The notes under the pieces were generated by a model that did no database searches, was not told the DNA's origin, and saw nothing but the letters and a program-made list of their open reading frames with translations. A DNA stretch of 64,000 nt, from positions 10,963,001 to 11,027,000 of the forward strand of contig CP141147.1 of assembly GCA_035235625.1 (NCBI GenBank). Direction: 5' to 3'. Below, piece by piece: positions 35,212-46,268 of the stretch (the first letter of the stretch is position 1; each line of letters starts with the position of its first letter). The position numbers and the translations under genes were made by a program. Origin of the DNA: Saururus chinensis (Eukaryota > Streptophyta > Magnoliopsida > Piperales > Saururaceae).

Positions 35212-36864
35212 ACAACACCAAGACTAAATCCTGCAGGATGACACCATGGCTATACCAGGAAAGACGCTCAGTCGATTACTCATCAACTGGCACAAAATGA
35301 AACTTAATCCGTCGAAACCCTCAGTCTCAAACTCACATCGTTATTAAATTAGGGTGACTTACCATTCAAGTTCACATTAGATAACTTATGCATGTACAAT
35401 TATGCTCAGAACTACTTCCGTCTTACATTCTTCAGCCAACAAAGCAAGAACTGCGCCCGTTCTGAAGCTCTAATCCACAAAAGTAATATTCTTCTCTTAG
35501 ATCATCCCCCACCTTACACTTACAATTTTACAAATCTCAGTGTAGCCTTACTTATCAAACTTAAATTCCATACTCATACTCTTACCATCAAATACTTACG
35601 GTCTTACATCTTACCCCATCTGCCTCAAAACCGAATCGTCTTACTCGAACTCCTCAAATCAAACTCTTTAAACCCAAATCAAGTCATCAAACCCTTACTC
35701 ATTCCTTACTCATTGTTCTTCCATTACAATTCATATTACGTATATTATGCGTGTACAATTATGCTATTACCGCTCATTAACTCACAACCCCCAAGATGCT
35801 CTAAACCTTAAGTCTTCTAAATCCTTGCATCCCCGAAGCCTTCAGCGCTTTGCTTCAATATATCATCATCTCAATTCAAACCAATCTCCCAATCTCATCA
35901 AGTCCAACCTTCGCCCGTCCATTTTTCGTCTTTCCTCGCCCGACATATAATCCCCATTTCCATGTTGTAGCTTATAAATCACCCTTTCAACAAACTTACA
36001 AACAAATGCATGTATTCGTACTCATCGACCACACCTATTTATCACATACTCAAATCACACATATAATTCACCAATTACTTACTATCATACCTTTATTCCT
36101 CGCTAACATATGCATGATTCACATATATAAAGCATATTCATTTAATTAGCATTATCATGCAAAACATTAAGTTATAAACTCCTAGCATGCTACTACACAA
36201 TCAAAGCATGGCTATGATGAAATTACGAGTTCAAGGTCCCCTACCTCATAATCCATAGGAGTTTGATGGCGAGCAAACGACGATGGCAGCGTCGATAGGG
36301 GAATAGGTGGCCAAAAGCATCGCACTGAGAGAGTTGTTGTGTCCCGAGGATTTTCAAAGATGTTGAAATTAATCTCAATAATGTTAGATTAATTTCGCTT
36401 GAAACCAAAGGTTTGGGATGCACTAAGGCAAATAGACACAAGGTCGTGCCACTAGAAATGGCAGCAACCACATAATGGGGGCTGACTGATTGGAGGTCGG
36501 CCAACTGTTTAAAACACTTTGTTGGCGACAAAACATTAAAATGGGCAGCGGACCATATTCAACGGCAACAATTCTGCATTATCGAAGCCTCACAACAAGG
36601 CGGAGGGCCTACTTGTGTACACATGAATATAGGAGAGACAAAGGAGGGCTTTAACGGCCATATAGCTTAGTGGTGGAGTCGTTCCAAAAACAAGCATTGA
36701 GGCACTAAGGCCCGACAAAGGCAGCGTCATTTCTAAATGCTTACCGACAACCAAATCATCGTACATATGTCGTGCATCAAGCACGGCTTACGGTGGAGGA
36801 CATGGGCACGACATCGGTCGAGCCTACGATGGGCTGAGTCTAATGGCTTACAATAATACTTCCC

Positions 36865-38452
36865 CTTCATGCATTAGGTTGCCAGCGGTAGTTGCTCAAA
36901 ATTATGAAATTAAGCCAAATGTCATTCAAATGCTTCCATCTTTTTATGGACTAATAATGAAAACCCGTATAGGCACCTAGATGACTTCTTGGAAATATGC
37001 ACAACTTTTACGCTCTCAAATTTAACCGATGAAGCTGTTAAACTTCGCCTTTTCCCTTTCACATTGAAAGATAAGGCTAAGGAATGGCTTCACTCTTTAG
37101 AGCCAAACACCATCACAACTTGGGCCCAAATGCAACAAGAATTTCTTAAAAAGTACTTCCCTATAGGTAAGACCAACCAAATGAGAAAGGCCATAACCAC
37201 TTTTGCCCAACTTCCCACTGAGCAGTTCCATGAGAGTTGGGATAGACTTAAGGACCTTCTTAGGAGGTGTCCTCATCATGCTGTCCCTAAGTGGCAATTA
37301 GTGCAACGTTTTTATGAGGGTCTTACTGAACAAAATCGTCATCTTGTGGATGCAAGTTGTGGGGGTACCTTTTTGATAAAAAATGAAAATGAGGCATGGA
37401 AACTTTTTGTGGACTTGAGTGAAAATTCTCTTCAACATGCTGCGTTGAATAGAAATGAGAGTGGCCTATCTACCTTAAATAATGCCCCCTCTAGGGGTGG
37501 CTTGTATGAAGTCAAAAATCCATTAGACATCTCCTCTAAAGTTGATACTTTAAGTAGGAAGCTTGACCTCCTTATGACTTCAACACATCAGCCTACTCCC
37601 TTCACTCAAGATGCATGCACAATATGCCTTAGCCCAGCCCATACAATCATGGAGTGCCCCTCTGCCTCTCAATTTCCTGAGCTTGTCCAAGACCATGTGA
37701 ATGCTACCCAATCCTTCCATAGGGCTAAGAATAATCCATTTTCAAACACATATAACCCTGGGTGGAGGAATCATCCTAACTTTTCCTGGCGGGCACAAAA
37801 CGAAGGGGTTAAGGGTAACAAAGTTCCTATGCAACCATTCCAAGTCCCACCAACCCATATCCACCAACCTCAAGTCCAACATCCATATGTCCAACCCAAT
37901 AGGAGTCCAGGTTTTGAAGAAAAGGTCTTGAGTGCCCTGCAAGGCATTCAATCTCAATCCCAACTCCTCCACTCTCACACACAATCTATAGCAAAGTTAG
38001 AAGCCCAAATTGGACAACTAGCCAATGCTATCAATAAGAGAGAGATGAGGATGTTACAAAGTCAACCCATACAAAACCCTAAAGGTCAATTTCTGGTAGA
38101 GGGAGCTCCTCCCTCTAATGAACAAGTTAATTCCATAATGACCCTTACGAGTGGGAAGATAGTTGATAAGAGTGTTAGAGGGACACCAATGACAGATGAT
38201 AGGAGTGAGGAGTTAGAGAGGGCAGCCCCTAATGAGCCTCAAGTAGAAGTTAGTGTACCACATGAGAAGGAGTCAATCTCTCCTTCCCCTTCCTCAGAGC
38301 CACAGTCTAGGACCACTTCCGATGGATCTTATATCCCTAGGGCACCTTTTCCTCAATGTCTTGACATGGCCACACTATTTAGAAAGAGCACAGCTAAGAT
38401 GGATGATAATCTTGAGACTTTTAAACAAGTCAAAATTAATCTCCCCCTCTAA
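36865..38452 (+). pseudogene. gag of the TR-GAG-like element
   Basis: The open part 36989-38452 (487 residues) has the retrotransposon gag signature of Ty3/gypsy Athila/Tat-type elements: LRLFPFTLKDKAKEWLHSL, WAQMQQEFLKKYFP, then VQRFYEGLTEQNRHLVDASC and KLEAQIGQLANAI. A CX2C-type segment, CTICLSPAHTIMECP, is near residue 210. The N-terminal part (EIKPNVIQMLPSFYGLI, 36900-36945) lies in another frame; a frameshift near 36950 separates it from NENPYRHLDDFLEIC. It ends with ATLFRKSTAKMDDN before a stop where related proteins continue into the protease. Gag would build the particle and package the RNA; any movement would need enzymes supplied in trans. Confidence 0.9.
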
Positions 38453-39180
38453 GATGCCATTAAGCAAGTCTCTGCTTATGCTAAGTTCCTCAAAGACCTA
38501 TGCACTCAAAAGCTTAAATCTAAGACCCATGTATCTAAAAAGGTCTTTCTCACCGAGCAAGTTAGCTCTCTTTTGAAGTTTGACACCCCACCTAAGTATA
38601 AGGACCTTGGAGTGCCCACTATTTCTTGTGTCATAGGTGATCACTCCATTCATAGAGCCCTCCTTGACCTTGGTGCGAGTGTCAATCTACTCCCTTACTC
38701 GGTGTATGAGAAACTAGGGTTAGGTTAATTGCAGCCTACATCAGTTACATTGCAACTAGCTAACCATTCTGTGCGTAAGCCTAGGGGAGTAATTGAGGAT
38801 GTCTTAGTGAAAGTTGGCCGGTTTTTTTCCCTGTTGATTTTATTGTCTTAGATATGGAAACTGGTGCCAACTCCGCACATCAGATTCCTATCATTCTAGG
38901 TCGCCCTTTCCTTGCCACAGCTAATGCATGCATAAATTGTAGGACGGGGGTAATGGAGATGACTTTTGGGAAGATGAAAGTGCACCTAAATGTTTTTTAT
39001 GTATCCAACAATTTACCTGCAACTGGTGATGCTGAATGTTTTATGGTAGATAGTTTTACATTCGATGCTTATAATAGAGGTCCATCTTTTGTACCATCAG
39101 CTCATAATCAAGTTGTGCCTTCTAATTTTTTTGAACCATCATTTTGGAGACTTAAGAGAAGAGCCAATGCCACTATCTAA
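38453..39180 (+). pseudogene. retroviral-type aspartic protease of the TR-GAG-like element
   Basis: Continues from gag. Near 38670 it reads LLDLGASVNLLPYSVY, where the family's active site is usually D-L/T-G-A-S; the Asp is kept. A stop follows KLGLG near 38727, then LQLANHSVRKPRGVIEDVLV, a frameshift in a T-run near 38822, and finally 38854-39180 with PIILGRPFLATANACINCRT and FGKMKVHLNVF. Processing of gag would be its job; it is now broken. Confidence 0.87.
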
Positions 39181-41008
39181 CACCCACCTTGATATATTTG
39201 AGAATGTTGGCATTGTCTAGCTGAAGACAATAAACTTAGCGCTTCTTGGGAGGCAACCCATGTTTTTGTTATATTTCTTTTCCTTCCTTTTATTTATTTT
39301 CTTTGCTTCATTTAGGTTTTATTTACTTATTTTTCTCAGCTTTTATTTTCATTTCTCATTATAGTTTTTGTTGTTATCTCTTTTCTGGGAGCTTGGTATT
39401 TTAGGTTTGGGAAATTGCTCTTTGTATGTATGTTTCTCATGTTTTCTCAATCTTATGTACTTCATTTTCAGATTAGTGGATTAGTTACGCATTCAGGTGA
39501 TATCTTTCTTTCCCTCTCTTACTTATTCTTGTCATTGTAGTATATATTTTCTTTTACATTGAGGACAATGTTCAATTTAGGTTTGGGGGTGTAGAAAGAT
39601 ATTCTTCTTTCTTATATTTCTTTTAGGATGTTTTAGAGTATTTTTTTCGTTTTTACTTTTGTTTTTTTTTTCTTTTAAGTGGTTTTTATCGTTTATTTTC
39701 TTTTAAAAGCATATGTCTGTTTTTAAAGAGATCAATTTCATGAAGAAAGTTCAAGTAATTAATTAAGTGATGAAAGTGATTGAGTTAGTAATTTCTATTT
39801 TATTTTCTTTGTCTTGGATAATTGTGCTAATATTTTTAAATCACATTTCACACACTTGAAACTTGTAGGAATATAATTTTATGATTTATTACTTGTAATC
39901 TTAGTGGGATATCTTTAACTAAGCATATTTTTAAAAGCATGGCAATTGAGTAATTTTTAATATTTCATGATAGATCTTTGTGCTTGGCTATTATTTGAAA
40001 AAATGGGATAAGTGTGTGATGTAATGAAAAAAAGAATGAAAAAAAAATTATGAAAAAAAAAGAATGAGAAAAAAGTTGAAAAAAAATAGATTGATTGAAA
40101 ACAAAAATGATGAAAAAAAGAGAGTAAAAGTTTGTTTCTCTTTTCACTGAGTAACCGGGCCTTGTGCTTAGGCAAGTATAAGGGATCGCGTCAAAAGGTG
40201 AGAAGTTGAGATAAATTCTTTTATGACTTACTTGGTTCTGTAGCCTTTATAGTTCGAGTTATTAAGCCTGAGGGGTGTTTCAACAACTAGTGCCTTGAGC
40301 CAACTAGATTAGGGACACTGGCCTAACGCTTGTTACATAGACTATTTAGAAAGCTTAATAGAACTAAGTATTGCACAAGTCATATTTTGATATATATTAT
40401 GCTCTTATTCCCTGAATTTAATTAAAATTTGAAGGCTATTACATGAGGTTTTATTATGAGATGTTAAAGATGAATGATTGTCATTATTATATTTTTGAGT
40501 TAGTGAACTTTAATGAGCCTAGTTAATGGGTCACATAAGATATGCTTGTCAATAAAGAGTGAAATTGTATGACTACAAAGTTTCTACACTTTATGTTTTT
40601 GAAATGTATATATGTAGTGCACAATTATTTCTATGATGAGGTTATAGAATTGATGATTCCTTACTTGAAAGTGATCAGATCGATATTATTTACTTGTGTG
40701 TATTTGTGGTTGGTTCTTTTTAAAAATAGTTGTGTGTTTTTAAGAGAAGATTGTTTTTAGAATTTTTGTTTTATTGTTTTGTTTTATTTATTTTCTTAGG
40801 TTTAAATGTTTGTGGGTATCATTGCTGCAAACCCTCACGTGACACAACTCGTCCAACTAGGGACACCTAGGGGTTTAAAGGCTTGTTGAATACGCTAAAT
40901 GCAATCGTGATTCCCTACAAAAGTGGCATTTATTTATTTTTCTAGATTAGTTATTTTGTTTTGTTTTGTTTTGCTCGAGGACTAGCAAAATATAGGTTCA
41001 GGGGTATT
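39181..41008 (+). other. non-coding tail of the TR-GAG-like element
   Basis: No coding region. It contains the motif agcgcttcttgggaggcaac at about 39239, which marks the end of the gag-protease part in many plant gag-only elements, then a T-rich part, an A-rich purine tract (40020-40130), agtaaccgggccttgtgctt near 40150, and gaggac...aggttcaggggt just before the LTR. The motif gaggacaatgttc...taggtttgggggtg at 39561-39592 resembles the one at the polypurine tract. Confidence 0.75.
40992..41008 (+). other. polypurine tract of the TR-GAG-like element
   Basis: The purine-rich aggttcaggggtat immediately precedes the LTR start TGATAAG. Confidence 0.7.
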
Positions 41009-42488
41009 TGATAAGTATGAAATATATATCTATTTTATATGCCTTTTTACCTTATTTGCTAGCATAGATTAGGTTAATTTAGAGTTAGTTATGGTTTATA
41101 TAGATTAAGATAGATATTAGTATTTTAGTTTAATTATTAATAATTTTGTCGTTATTGGTAGTTTAGATATGTATTTGAATCAAGTTGAGATCTAAATTAT
41201 ATTCTACATGTCTAAAATGTGATGTTTTAATGCTTTGTAGGTAAAATGCACTTATCGAATAACTTAGTCGGTGTTTGGAATAATTCAAAATAGTCTTGAC
41301 ATGCTTTAAAGTGATTTGGACAACTTTTCAGAGTTATATACATGTTGGAAATTAATATGGACATGAAAGAAACAGCTTAATGAACAGAATATGGATCATC
41401 CGAGAAAAAGCTGTCAGATTGCGTAAAGCAGTGTAGCCGTTCGAACAGGGCATTTTTAAGGATCAAACGGGATAACGTGATTTTGAAGCAAAATGCAGTA
41501 TAGGCGTTAGAACGGGCATGCAGGGCGTTCGAATGGGCATGCAGGGAGTTCGAACGGGCATGCAGGGCGTTTGAACGGGATAACGCGTAGTTTCCTTGTT
41601 TAAGCCAATTTTGAGTCTTTTTCATATACAACTTCTTCATACGGTTCTTATGACTATATAAAGACATATTTGGCTCGAAATTGAAGGTTAGCAAGTAGAT
41701 TTTCTGAAGAGAAGAAGGAAGAAGAAGATGGAGAAAAACTCAAAGCTTTCAATGGAGATTCAAGTGCCTTCTTTTACCATGGAAGGCTAGACTTTTCTTT
41801 TACTTAGGAGTTGATGAAGCTATAGATAAGTTTCAATTTCTTTTCTTTTTAATTTAGATCTTAGTTGTTAATTATGACAATTGTATGATAAGAATTTCCT
41901 TTTTAATGGAAGAGTTTTTCATGTTTATTCAAATCTATATTGATTTATTGTCTTGTAGATGGTAGATTGATGTGGTTTTGATATTTGCATCAATTCTAAT
42001 ATATGTGATTTAGATGAGATGGTTATACAATAGTTTTAATATTCAGATAATTAATGACTTTGATGAGTTATACTAAGATTAGACGGGTCATGACTATAGC
42101 TAGTTTAGTGTAGATAATTCATACTATTGTCAAAGATAGTTCATGCCATAGAATTTAATTAATGATTCTTTCTAAAGTAATTCTAGCTTGTAGCTTAGAA
42201 TACTTGTTCATATTCACACTAGATTTAGAATAAAAGTTAAGGAATTGTTATTGTTCTATAGTGGATTCAATTTTCCAAGTAATTTCCATCATATTAATCT
42301 CTTGTTTGTAAACTAGTTGATTCCTTTCCTTTACTTAATTAAAGTTTAAGTTGTTTTAGTTTTTAATCAGAAAATTCCTCTTTAGATTTAGTAACAATTC
42401 ATCCGTCCCTGAGGTTCGACAACCCCTAAATACTCATCCTAGTACAATTACCTTGTACACTTGCAAAGGGTTTAATTATAAACGATCA
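41009..42488 (+). repeat. 3' LTR of the TR-GAG-like element
   Basis: 1480 bp from TGATAAGTATGAAATATA to AAACGATCA; the same ends occur in the solo LTR at 47582-48754. TATA-like gactatataaagac at about 41650. A 21-22-bp tandem repeat (41503-41586) lies 65-150 bp upstream of it, then a purine-rich leader. Confidence 0.9.
41503..41586. repeat. 21-22-bp tandem repeat upstream of the LTR TATA box
   Basis: Four units with the core GCGTTCGAACGGGCATGCAG and few mismatches; additional decayed cores (gttcgaaca, gatcaaacggg) lie at 41439 and 41461. Position in U3 suggests promoter or enhancer elements. Confidence 0.88.
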
Positions 42489-42493
42489 GGTGG

Positions 42494-42718
42494 CAAACCC
42501 GATAAGTCACTAGGGAGGACATCAGAAAACTCTGCTACAACTCGAATGGAATCCAAAGAAGGTAACCCTGTATTCATTCCTAAGACACATGCAAGGAAAG
42601 CCTCGCATCCCTTATCGATCAACTTCTTGGCTTTTGATGTAGATACCAAGAACTTGCTACTATGACGCTTAACCTCTTGAAAGATAAAAGGCTTAGCTCC
42701 TAGCAAACCAAACATCAC
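42494..42718 (-). pseudogene. gypsy pol, segment between protease and reverse transcriptase
   Basis: On minus it contains ISALKAxKLxxKG-like residues (STSKAKKLIDKGCEAFLACV), then VVAEFSDVLPSDLSGLPPD, the segment that precedes reverse transcriptase in chromovirus-type gypsy elements. It is cut exactly where the TR-GAG-like LTR begins; GLPP is the last gypsy-derived part. Confidence 0.85.
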
Positions 42719-42837
42719 CTTTCTCCCTCAACAATCCACATGCACATGATACTTAGACATCATATCCATGCCAAAAATTACATCAAAATCAATCATCTGC
42801 AAGATAATCAAGTCAACATACAACACATGCCCATCAA

Positions 42838-43077
42838 TCACCATGGAAAACATCTCAATATATTCCTCCACCTGAAGTGAAGACAAAGGTGTAGACACCC
42901 GGAAATGAACATATGCAATTTATGACCAACACCAATCTCATGAGCAAAATGCAGGGAGATGAAAGAATGAGAGGAACCGGTATCAAATAGAACTCTAGCA
43001 TAGTGGGAGGCAATGAGGAACATACCTTCCAGTATGCCCAAGGAGTTGGCCACTTTGTACGTTGATATGGCATACAC
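42838..43077 (-). pseudogene. gypsy aspartic protease remnant
   Basis: On minus: LEGMFLIASHYARVLFDTGS then SHSFISLHFA, a retropepsin-like active site (D-T-G-S) with its flanks intact. Frames before and after are broken. It follows gag and precedes pol as in gypsy elements. Confidence 0.87.
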
Positions 43078-43091
43078 CTTTCCTTCATTCG

Positions 43092-43487
43092 CTAGCTTCT
43101 TCCCCTTACCATCCTACTGTCCAATTTGGAATCTATCTCTGGGTTCTTGGTCCTGAGGAACCAGCTAATACTCAAGTGTACCATCCGTAGGTGTCTGCGG
43201 ACAATCTTTAATGTAGTGTTCTTTCTGCTTACACCTTTAGCATTTGACCTTGGCACTACGGTTGTCTCAAACCTGCTGCACATTGCTAGCATCCCTCTGA
43301 ACTCTCTTATGACACTCCCTTTTGTAATGCTCATGTTGCCCATAGAAGTAGCGGCTGATGTGGGCACGGTGACTATGGTGATATGGCTGCACGCGGCAAG
43401 TATGCATCCGCCCAAAGTCACCTCCACGGGGCTTCTAATGTTGTCCCTGAGTGTCCTCCTATCTAGCACTCTTAGGTTGTCCCTCAT
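43092..43487 (-). pseudogene. gypsy gag C-terminal part with zinc knuckles
   Basis: Reading minus frames, one CCHC knuckle survives near 43205-43245 (C-stop-RCKQKEHYIKDC, fitting CX2CX4HX4C with one stop inside). A second, more decayed one near 43305-43350 reads YFYGQHEHYKREC. Gag N-terminal parts to about 43860 are not recognisable. Confidence 0.7.
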
Positions 43488-43863
43488 CCAAATGGCACTC
43501 CTCTTAGCCCTTCTCCATCACTATGGTGGTCTGAAGTACTCCCGTTAAAGTCCGCATGACGTGTGTCAACCCTTCAATGGTGGTTAACATGTCATCAACT
43601 CTCGGGTCTCACATCGTGTGATCATCATTAGTGACAATGTAAATCTGTCTAGCTATCTACACAACCACTAGACACTAAATCACAAGGCCTAATTGCACTA
43701 AGCAACACGAGCACACAAGCAAAACAAACAACACAATCAAGCATTTAAGACAAAGAACTAACGGAATTCCACATCGCTAGTTAGGTCTAGACATTGATCA
43801 TCTCATAACCCATTAACCATTAAGACTCATCACCTAACCTTATTTACTCTTGGACAAAGAGGG

Positions 43864-43875
43864 GCTCCGATACCA
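43864..43875 (-). other. primer-binding site of the minus gypsy element
   Basis: The minus strand reads TGGTATCGGAGC, one mismatch from the initiator-Met tRNA complement (TGGTATCAGAGC), about 10 bp from the LTR end. It fixes the orientation of the element and identifies the LTR to its right as the 5' LTR. Confidence 0.87.
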
Positions 43876-45049
43876 AAAACTTTCTATCACAGCCCGGCGC
43901 CCGCTTGACCCAAGCCGAACCCTTTCCAAGGGCCGGTCAAAGCACACGGGGGTGACAAATTTGCATCGCGGAAGTCTTTAACCCCTTTAATTGGGTATTT
44001 AAACATACATGGAGTCATGCACCTCTAGTCCTTTGTGCAAGAGAAATAAGGTAAAATAAAAGAGAATAACAACTTTGAAATAAATCCTCAAACATAACCC
44101 ACATACTTAATATTCTGAGCCTAAATACAGGGCTCGAATAAAAAAATCTTAGATAAGTCTAAAAGTAGAAGACACGAACGAGTCCAAAACATAATCATCC
44201 ACACAAAGTGTTCAATGATCATAATAGCATAAATCAGAAAACAAAATAACATCCAGAAGCTTCCATGCCTAATCCCACACATATCCTGGTTGTCCCTCAT
44301 ACAGGGAATCCTGATCAACTATATGTCGTACCATGTAGCCCCAAAACAAAACATAGAAAGAGGGGTTAGTAAAATTCAGTAAGGTTTGAAATATGGTAAC
44401 ATTAATTAGAAAATAACCATGGCACATCCACATGGTAATTCAGATCCACATTTCTCTTATTAGTCCCATTTCTGATTAATTCCTTACCATACCCCTATTT
44501 AGCCATAAGTAATTATCCTGCATATAGGTATCCATACATATTAATCATGGTATGAATAACCACAGTACGGCATAAAATCCATCTTGCATAATAAGTGATT
44601 CTCACACAAATCACATCAAGCATAAACATCATATATAACCTATATGAATAGTTCTCTAGCACACATACAAATCCTGCGTAATAAACTGTAACAACCCGTT
44701 TTTCGGTTATGCTTAACCCGAGAGGGTTAAGGGTAATTCAGTAATTTGAGATTAATGTTAAGGGGTTTCATTAGATGAAATACCCATAGCCAGGTAGAGC
44801 TTGGCATAACGAGTGTAACGATTCGAAGAACGTGCGAAACGGAGGTCGGGACCGGAAGTTACGATCTCGACGAGCATAGAAAATAGGCGGGACCCACTTA
44901 GAAATAGTGTGATTTGCTACTTTAAGTGGGTTTATATTGAAGGGCTCGTTGATACGAGTCCAACGGTACCAAGAACGCGCAAATCCGATTCCGGGGTAGG
45001 GAGTTACGCGCGTTGGAAGATTAGGATTTTTATATAAAAACAAAGGGTA

Positions 45050-45295
45050 ACGGCGCGCGGCTGGCGCGCGCCGCAGCGCGAGCCGGCGCGCGACTAGGCG
45101 CGCCGCGGCGCAGGCCGACGCGGGCCGCGGAACCGCGGGCGCCGCGGTTCGTTTCCGCGGGCGCCGCGGTTACGCGGGCGCGACCCGCGTCGCGCGCGGG
45201 CGCGAACCGCGCCGCGCGCGGTTTTGCGCGGCTCCAGTGGGCGCCGCCGCCAGTTTCGGCGGCGCGGCGCCGTGGTTTCGGCGGCTCGGGGCTTA
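45050..45295. other. extremely GC- and CpG-rich block inside a solo LTR
   Basis: Dense CGCG, GCGCGC and CCGCGG words in an otherwise AT-rich region, with overlapping palindromes such as ccgcgggcgccgcgg near 45135. It lies directly upstream of the putative TATA box. Confidence 0.9.
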
Positions 45296-45984
45296 TTTAA
45301 ACCCCATTTTCCATTCATTTTTCACCCAGATTTTCTCTCACCCCCTTTCTGACCGTTCTGAAGCCGATTAAGGCCGTTCAAGACCCGTTTCCTACTAAAT
45401 CGAGCGTGCTCTACGCGATGGAGGGGTTCTTTCTTCGAGTCGGAGTCCATATAAGGAGGAAACGCCCCGAGACAAGGAGAGGTTCTGCCCGAGCACCGGC
45501 AAACTTCTTTCTCCCCGTTCTTAAGCATCTTAACTCCGATTTAGTCCATCCAAGAGGCGTTCTTGACTAAATCAAGTATGTTCTACGCGATGGAGAGGTC
45601 CGTTCTTTGATTCAACAACCGTATAAGGAAGAAATGCCCCAAGACAAGGAGAGGCTCCGCCCGTTATCCTCGAGCACCAAACAAGAAATATGGGCCCGAA
45701 GCAAGACGGGGTTCTGTCCAAAGTTGTCGGGCTACATCAAGAGAAGTAATCCAGAGTATGGGAGGTTCTGTCTGCCGTTCACGGCATAGAAAACGAGAAG
45801 AGTATCCGGCAAGGAAGACGTTATATGTAATCTTTCGACACAAGACGAAGAACATATGGAGACTCGAGGAAGCTTCTTTTATATCTTCGGATCTGAAGGG
45901 GAGGATGCTCATACGAGCAACTCCGAATACCGCTACCTTACGAATCATGAGGGCAGTAAGCATTTCTGATCTCCCGTCTTAATT

Positions 45985-46115
45985 ATGCCATGATGTGTGT
46001 CATACCATGATGCGTGCTATGCCATGATGCGTGTTTATATGTCATGATGTGTGCTATGCCATGATGTGAGCTTATATGCTATGATGAACGTTTATATGTT
46101 ATGAAGTGTGATGTC
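45985..46115. repeat. tandem repeat of atgccatgatg(t/c)gtg units
   Basis: Six to seven degenerate copies of roughly 15-28 bp spaced along the 3' part of the solo LTR (units near 45987, 46007, 46020, 46040, 46057, 46078). Confidence 0.8.
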
Positions 46116-46268
46116 TTGCTCTAGGGTAGAGCAAGACGTGTGTGTGTGTGTGTCCGGTCTCGGCTCAGTGATAGAGCGAGCTGGTTGATGTGCTCAGTCT
46201 CGATTCAGTAATGGAGCGAGATATGTGTATGTTATTTTCGATCCCGCTCTGTGGTAGAGCGAGATGTA
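46113..46268. repeat. tandem hairpins with GAGCGAG stems
   Basis: The first is a perfect 11-bp stem (GTCTTGCTCTA / TAGAGCAAGAC) with a GGG loop at 46113-46137. Three more decayed copies follow (near 46158, 46199, 46244), each pairing CTCG(n)CTC or CGCTCT with GAGCGAG or AGAGCG. A short (GT)n lies between the first two. Confidence 0.85.

Larger units (their letters stand above)
32470..36846 (-). repeat. gypsy-like LTR remnant with nested solo LTR
   Basis: Begins TGTCACGCCTGAGG on plus, a typical gypsy LTR terminus. Flanked by CTTAC at 32465-32469 and 36847-36851, a probable 5-bp target duplication, although the right end does not show a clean TG/CA terminus. No coding sequence. It contains a CTTACA-rich tract (33100-33350), a 26-28-bp minisatellite (33630-33790) and solo LTR copy B. 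The plus-strand open stretch at 35392-35811 has no known motif. Confidence 0.6.
36852..42488 (+). mobile_element. gag-protease-only LTR retrotransposon (TR-GAG-like), 5' LTR lost
   Basis: Order on plus: gag (from about 36865), aspartic protease (to about 39050), a 1.8-kb non-coding tail with motifs known from plant gag-only elements, polypurine tract, 3' LTR (41009-42488). No reverse transcriptase, RNase H or integrase and no room for them. It inserted into the minus gypsy pol; GGTGG at 42489-42493 is the expected right target duplication. The 5' LTR and leader are missing: gag starts right beside the gypsy 3' LTR remnant, implying a deletion that also removed gypsy pol. A solo LTR of the same family is at 47582-48754. 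Confidence 0.82.

Noticed and set aside
35392-36149. Several plus-strand open stretches of 67-139 residues
   Set aside because: No known motif, within the gypsy-like LTR remnant. Probably chance.
45094-45318. Arg/Pro-rich open stretch on minus
   Set aside because: It arises from the CpG-dense block; GC-rich DNA has few stops. No motif and no gene context.
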